Translations under genes and position numbers: made by a program
From: Dysgonamonadaceae bacterium
GTDB lineage: Bacteria > Bacteroidota > Bacteroidia > Bacteroidales > Azobacteroidaceae
Assembly (NCBI GenBank): GCA_031260235.1
Contig: JAIRKG010000142.1
Coordinates: 1-6,625, forward strand
Reading direction: 5' to 3'
Length of the DNA: 6,625 bases
Part shown: positions 5,474 to 6,625 of the stretch, one piece after another
How positions within the stretch are numbered: position 1 is the stretch's first letter
How the letters are laid out: every line of letters starts with the position of its first letter
The notes under the pieces: model-generated
Database searches by the model: none
Seen by the model: only the letters and a program-made list of their open reading frames with translations
What the model was told of the DNA's origin: nothing

Positions 5474-6625
5474 ATTTATTTCGTATTTTTTATATAATTT
5501 GTCGAATATCTCAATATTTTTATAACCTTTATTTGTCAATTCTTGATATACATCTTTCACACCTTTTATTTCATTATTTCCCATAGCACGCCCAATAATT
5601 GCAATTTTTCCATTAGTCCCAGATTTTATTCTTTCTATTCTTATTCCAGCAATTTCATCACCAACATTGAATAAATTTTTATTTCTTGCCAGTCTTACCA
5701 CCCTGTCATACTCAGCCCAGTCACTTGCACTGGCATTATTGCTTCTCAGTACCTGTCTAACATTATCAGCATTGTTCCTGAAGATGGCAACAAGCCCTGT
5801 CGAAATACTCAGAATATCTACCCCTGTACTTACAGCATTATAGCCTGTCAGAAAATCGTTACCCCATGGCTGCTGTTCAAAGTAAACCCTGATATTCGGG
5901 TTGTTCATAAACAACCGCGAGGTTTCGTTAAGGGTTTCCAGAACTGCAACCGTCTTTATAAGTTTCCCGGTTGCGTTCACATAAGTGTATACTGCTCCAT
6001 AAACCCCGAAAAGTTGCAGCGCATCCATAGAGCCTTTCTTCACATCATCCCAAAACTGTTGGTCAGCCATATACAACAGTGTAACAGCCGGTACGCACAG
6101 ACTCTGGCGTTCATTGGAGTTTCCTCCTTCCGTAAACACTAGGAATACCGGGTCGAGCAGACGAAATGATGACTGTTGCGGCATATGCGTCACCAGTACA
6201 GGGGTGCCATGCATATAATTTCCACGGAGCTTTATATATTCCCCTTCTATTTTCCCGTAAGCAGGATGTTGGGGCAGGATGTAGAATATATTCGGATAAT
6301 CGTTAGTATATCCATCATACTTGCTGTACGCCTTGCCCAGCACATCTTCCTTATCGCTCCAATACTCACTGGCGATAGAAGTGAATATTTGCGATAATTT
6401 TTTCTTATTATCACCACCTATTTTTGTGTATAGATTTAGTGCTACAACAGGATTGTCAAAGAATTTCCCATACAGAAATTTCTTATCCACATGGCGCAGC
6501 ATGGTAAGCGCGGCAAGCTCTTCATCTGTATCATAATTAGAACCTGCAATGACTTTCATTACCTGATTTGACATTGAACATTCGGATAAAATGCTCAAGT
6601 GCTCAAATATTGTCTCGTCCGAAAG
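5462..6625 (-). CDS. C-terminal part of a polymorphic-toxin-like protein (5' end outside window)
   Basis: The frame stays open to the right edge, so the visible 387 residues are only the C-terminal part. A TTG at 6598 or ATG at 6574 could in principle start translation, but the coding continues before them (…SDETIFEHL…), so I treat the gene as truncated by the window. No catalytic motif is recognised. Counting from the TTG, residues 21-150 are mixed helical and polar. About 192-275 has Gly/Ala/Val-rich stretches (LFGVYGAVYTYV, GVDILSISTGLVAIF) like the spacer before a toxin tip. After DWAEYDRVVRLARNK (293-307) comes a separate end domain with VGDEIAGIRIERIKSGTNGK (312-331), IAIIGRAMG (332-340) and IEIFDKLYKK (362-371). 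That end resembles pretoxin/tip regions I have seen in large Bacteroidetes proteins (memory, not a search). It may be cut short, ending in KYEINFAC. GC falls to about 27% over the last 240 bases. No immunity gene follows before the terminator at 5262-5299. Confidence 0.65.
   Translation of the reverse strand, partial: LSDETIFEHLSILSECSMSNQVMKVIAGSNYDTDEELAALTMLRHVDKKFLYGKFFDNPVVALNLYTKIGGDNKKKLSQIFTSIASEYWSDKEDVLGKAYSKYDGYTNDYPNIFYILPQHPAYGKIEGEYIKLRGNYMHGTPVLVTHMPQQSSFRLLDPVFLVFTEGGNSNERQSLCVPAVTLLYMADQQFWDDVKKGSMDALQLFGVYGAVYTYVNATGKLIKTVAVLETLNETSRLFMNNPNIRVYFEQQPWGNDFLTGYNAVSTGVDILSISTGLVAIFRNNADNVRQVLRSNNASASDWAEYDRVVRLARNKNLFNVGDEIAGIRIERIKSGTNGKIAIIGRAMGNNEIKGVKDVYQELTNKGYKNIEIFDKLYKKYEINFAC

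Noticed and set aside
5462..6598. TTG 6598 as true start of the toxin-like gene
   Set aside because: The frame remains open to the window edge with protein-like codons before it, and no ribosome binding site or promoter precedes the TTG.

Overview
This window most likely comes from a member of the Bacteroidota, probably a Bacteroidales-like organism. The evidence is a purD gene followed by a DUF6427-type membrane protein, A/T-rich start regions with no clear Shine-Dalgarno sequences, and several matches to the Bacteroidetes promoter pattern TTTG / about 20 nt / TAnnTTTG. The coding parts of the left two-thirds look chromosomal and ordinary. The right third is more accessory in character.

Layout from left to right: 1-322 has no convincing gene. 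It is very A/T-rich at first and then carries copies of a dispersed GGATTGCTTCG...CGCAATGAC repeat. 323-2531 is a leftward two-gene operon, purD (glycinamide ribonucleotide synthetase) and then a polytopic membrane protein, with only 4 nt between them. A short divergent promoter region (2532-2655) separates purD from a rightward PLP-dependent Cys/Met metabolism enzyme (2656-3897). That enzyme has unusual residues at several positions that are normally conserved around PLP. It converges, stop to stop across 23 nt, with a leftward gene for an exported protein of 407 residues that I do not recognise (3921-5144).

The gap 5145-5461 holds another copy of the dispersed repeat and a very strong leftward terminator hairpin. 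It also has a near-consensus promoter that begins inside the last codons of the upstream gene. Between that promoter and the terminator lies a possible 39-codon hydrophobic peptide gene or small RNA. From 5462 to the right edge is the C-terminal part (387 residues visible) of a larger leftward protein whose layout resembles a polymorphic toxin. Its last ~80 codons are sharply A/T-rich (27% GC by hand count, against 43% just upstream), as expected if the tip domain was exchanged separately. No immunity gene follows it within the window.

The genes do not form one pathway. purD belongs to purine synthesis, the PLP enzyme to sulfur amino acid metabolism, and the two right-hand genes probably act outside the cytoplasm. 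The best candidates for something undescribed are the promoter / small ORF / terminator unit at 5262-5473, the toxin-like tail next to it, and the altered active site of the PLP enzyme.
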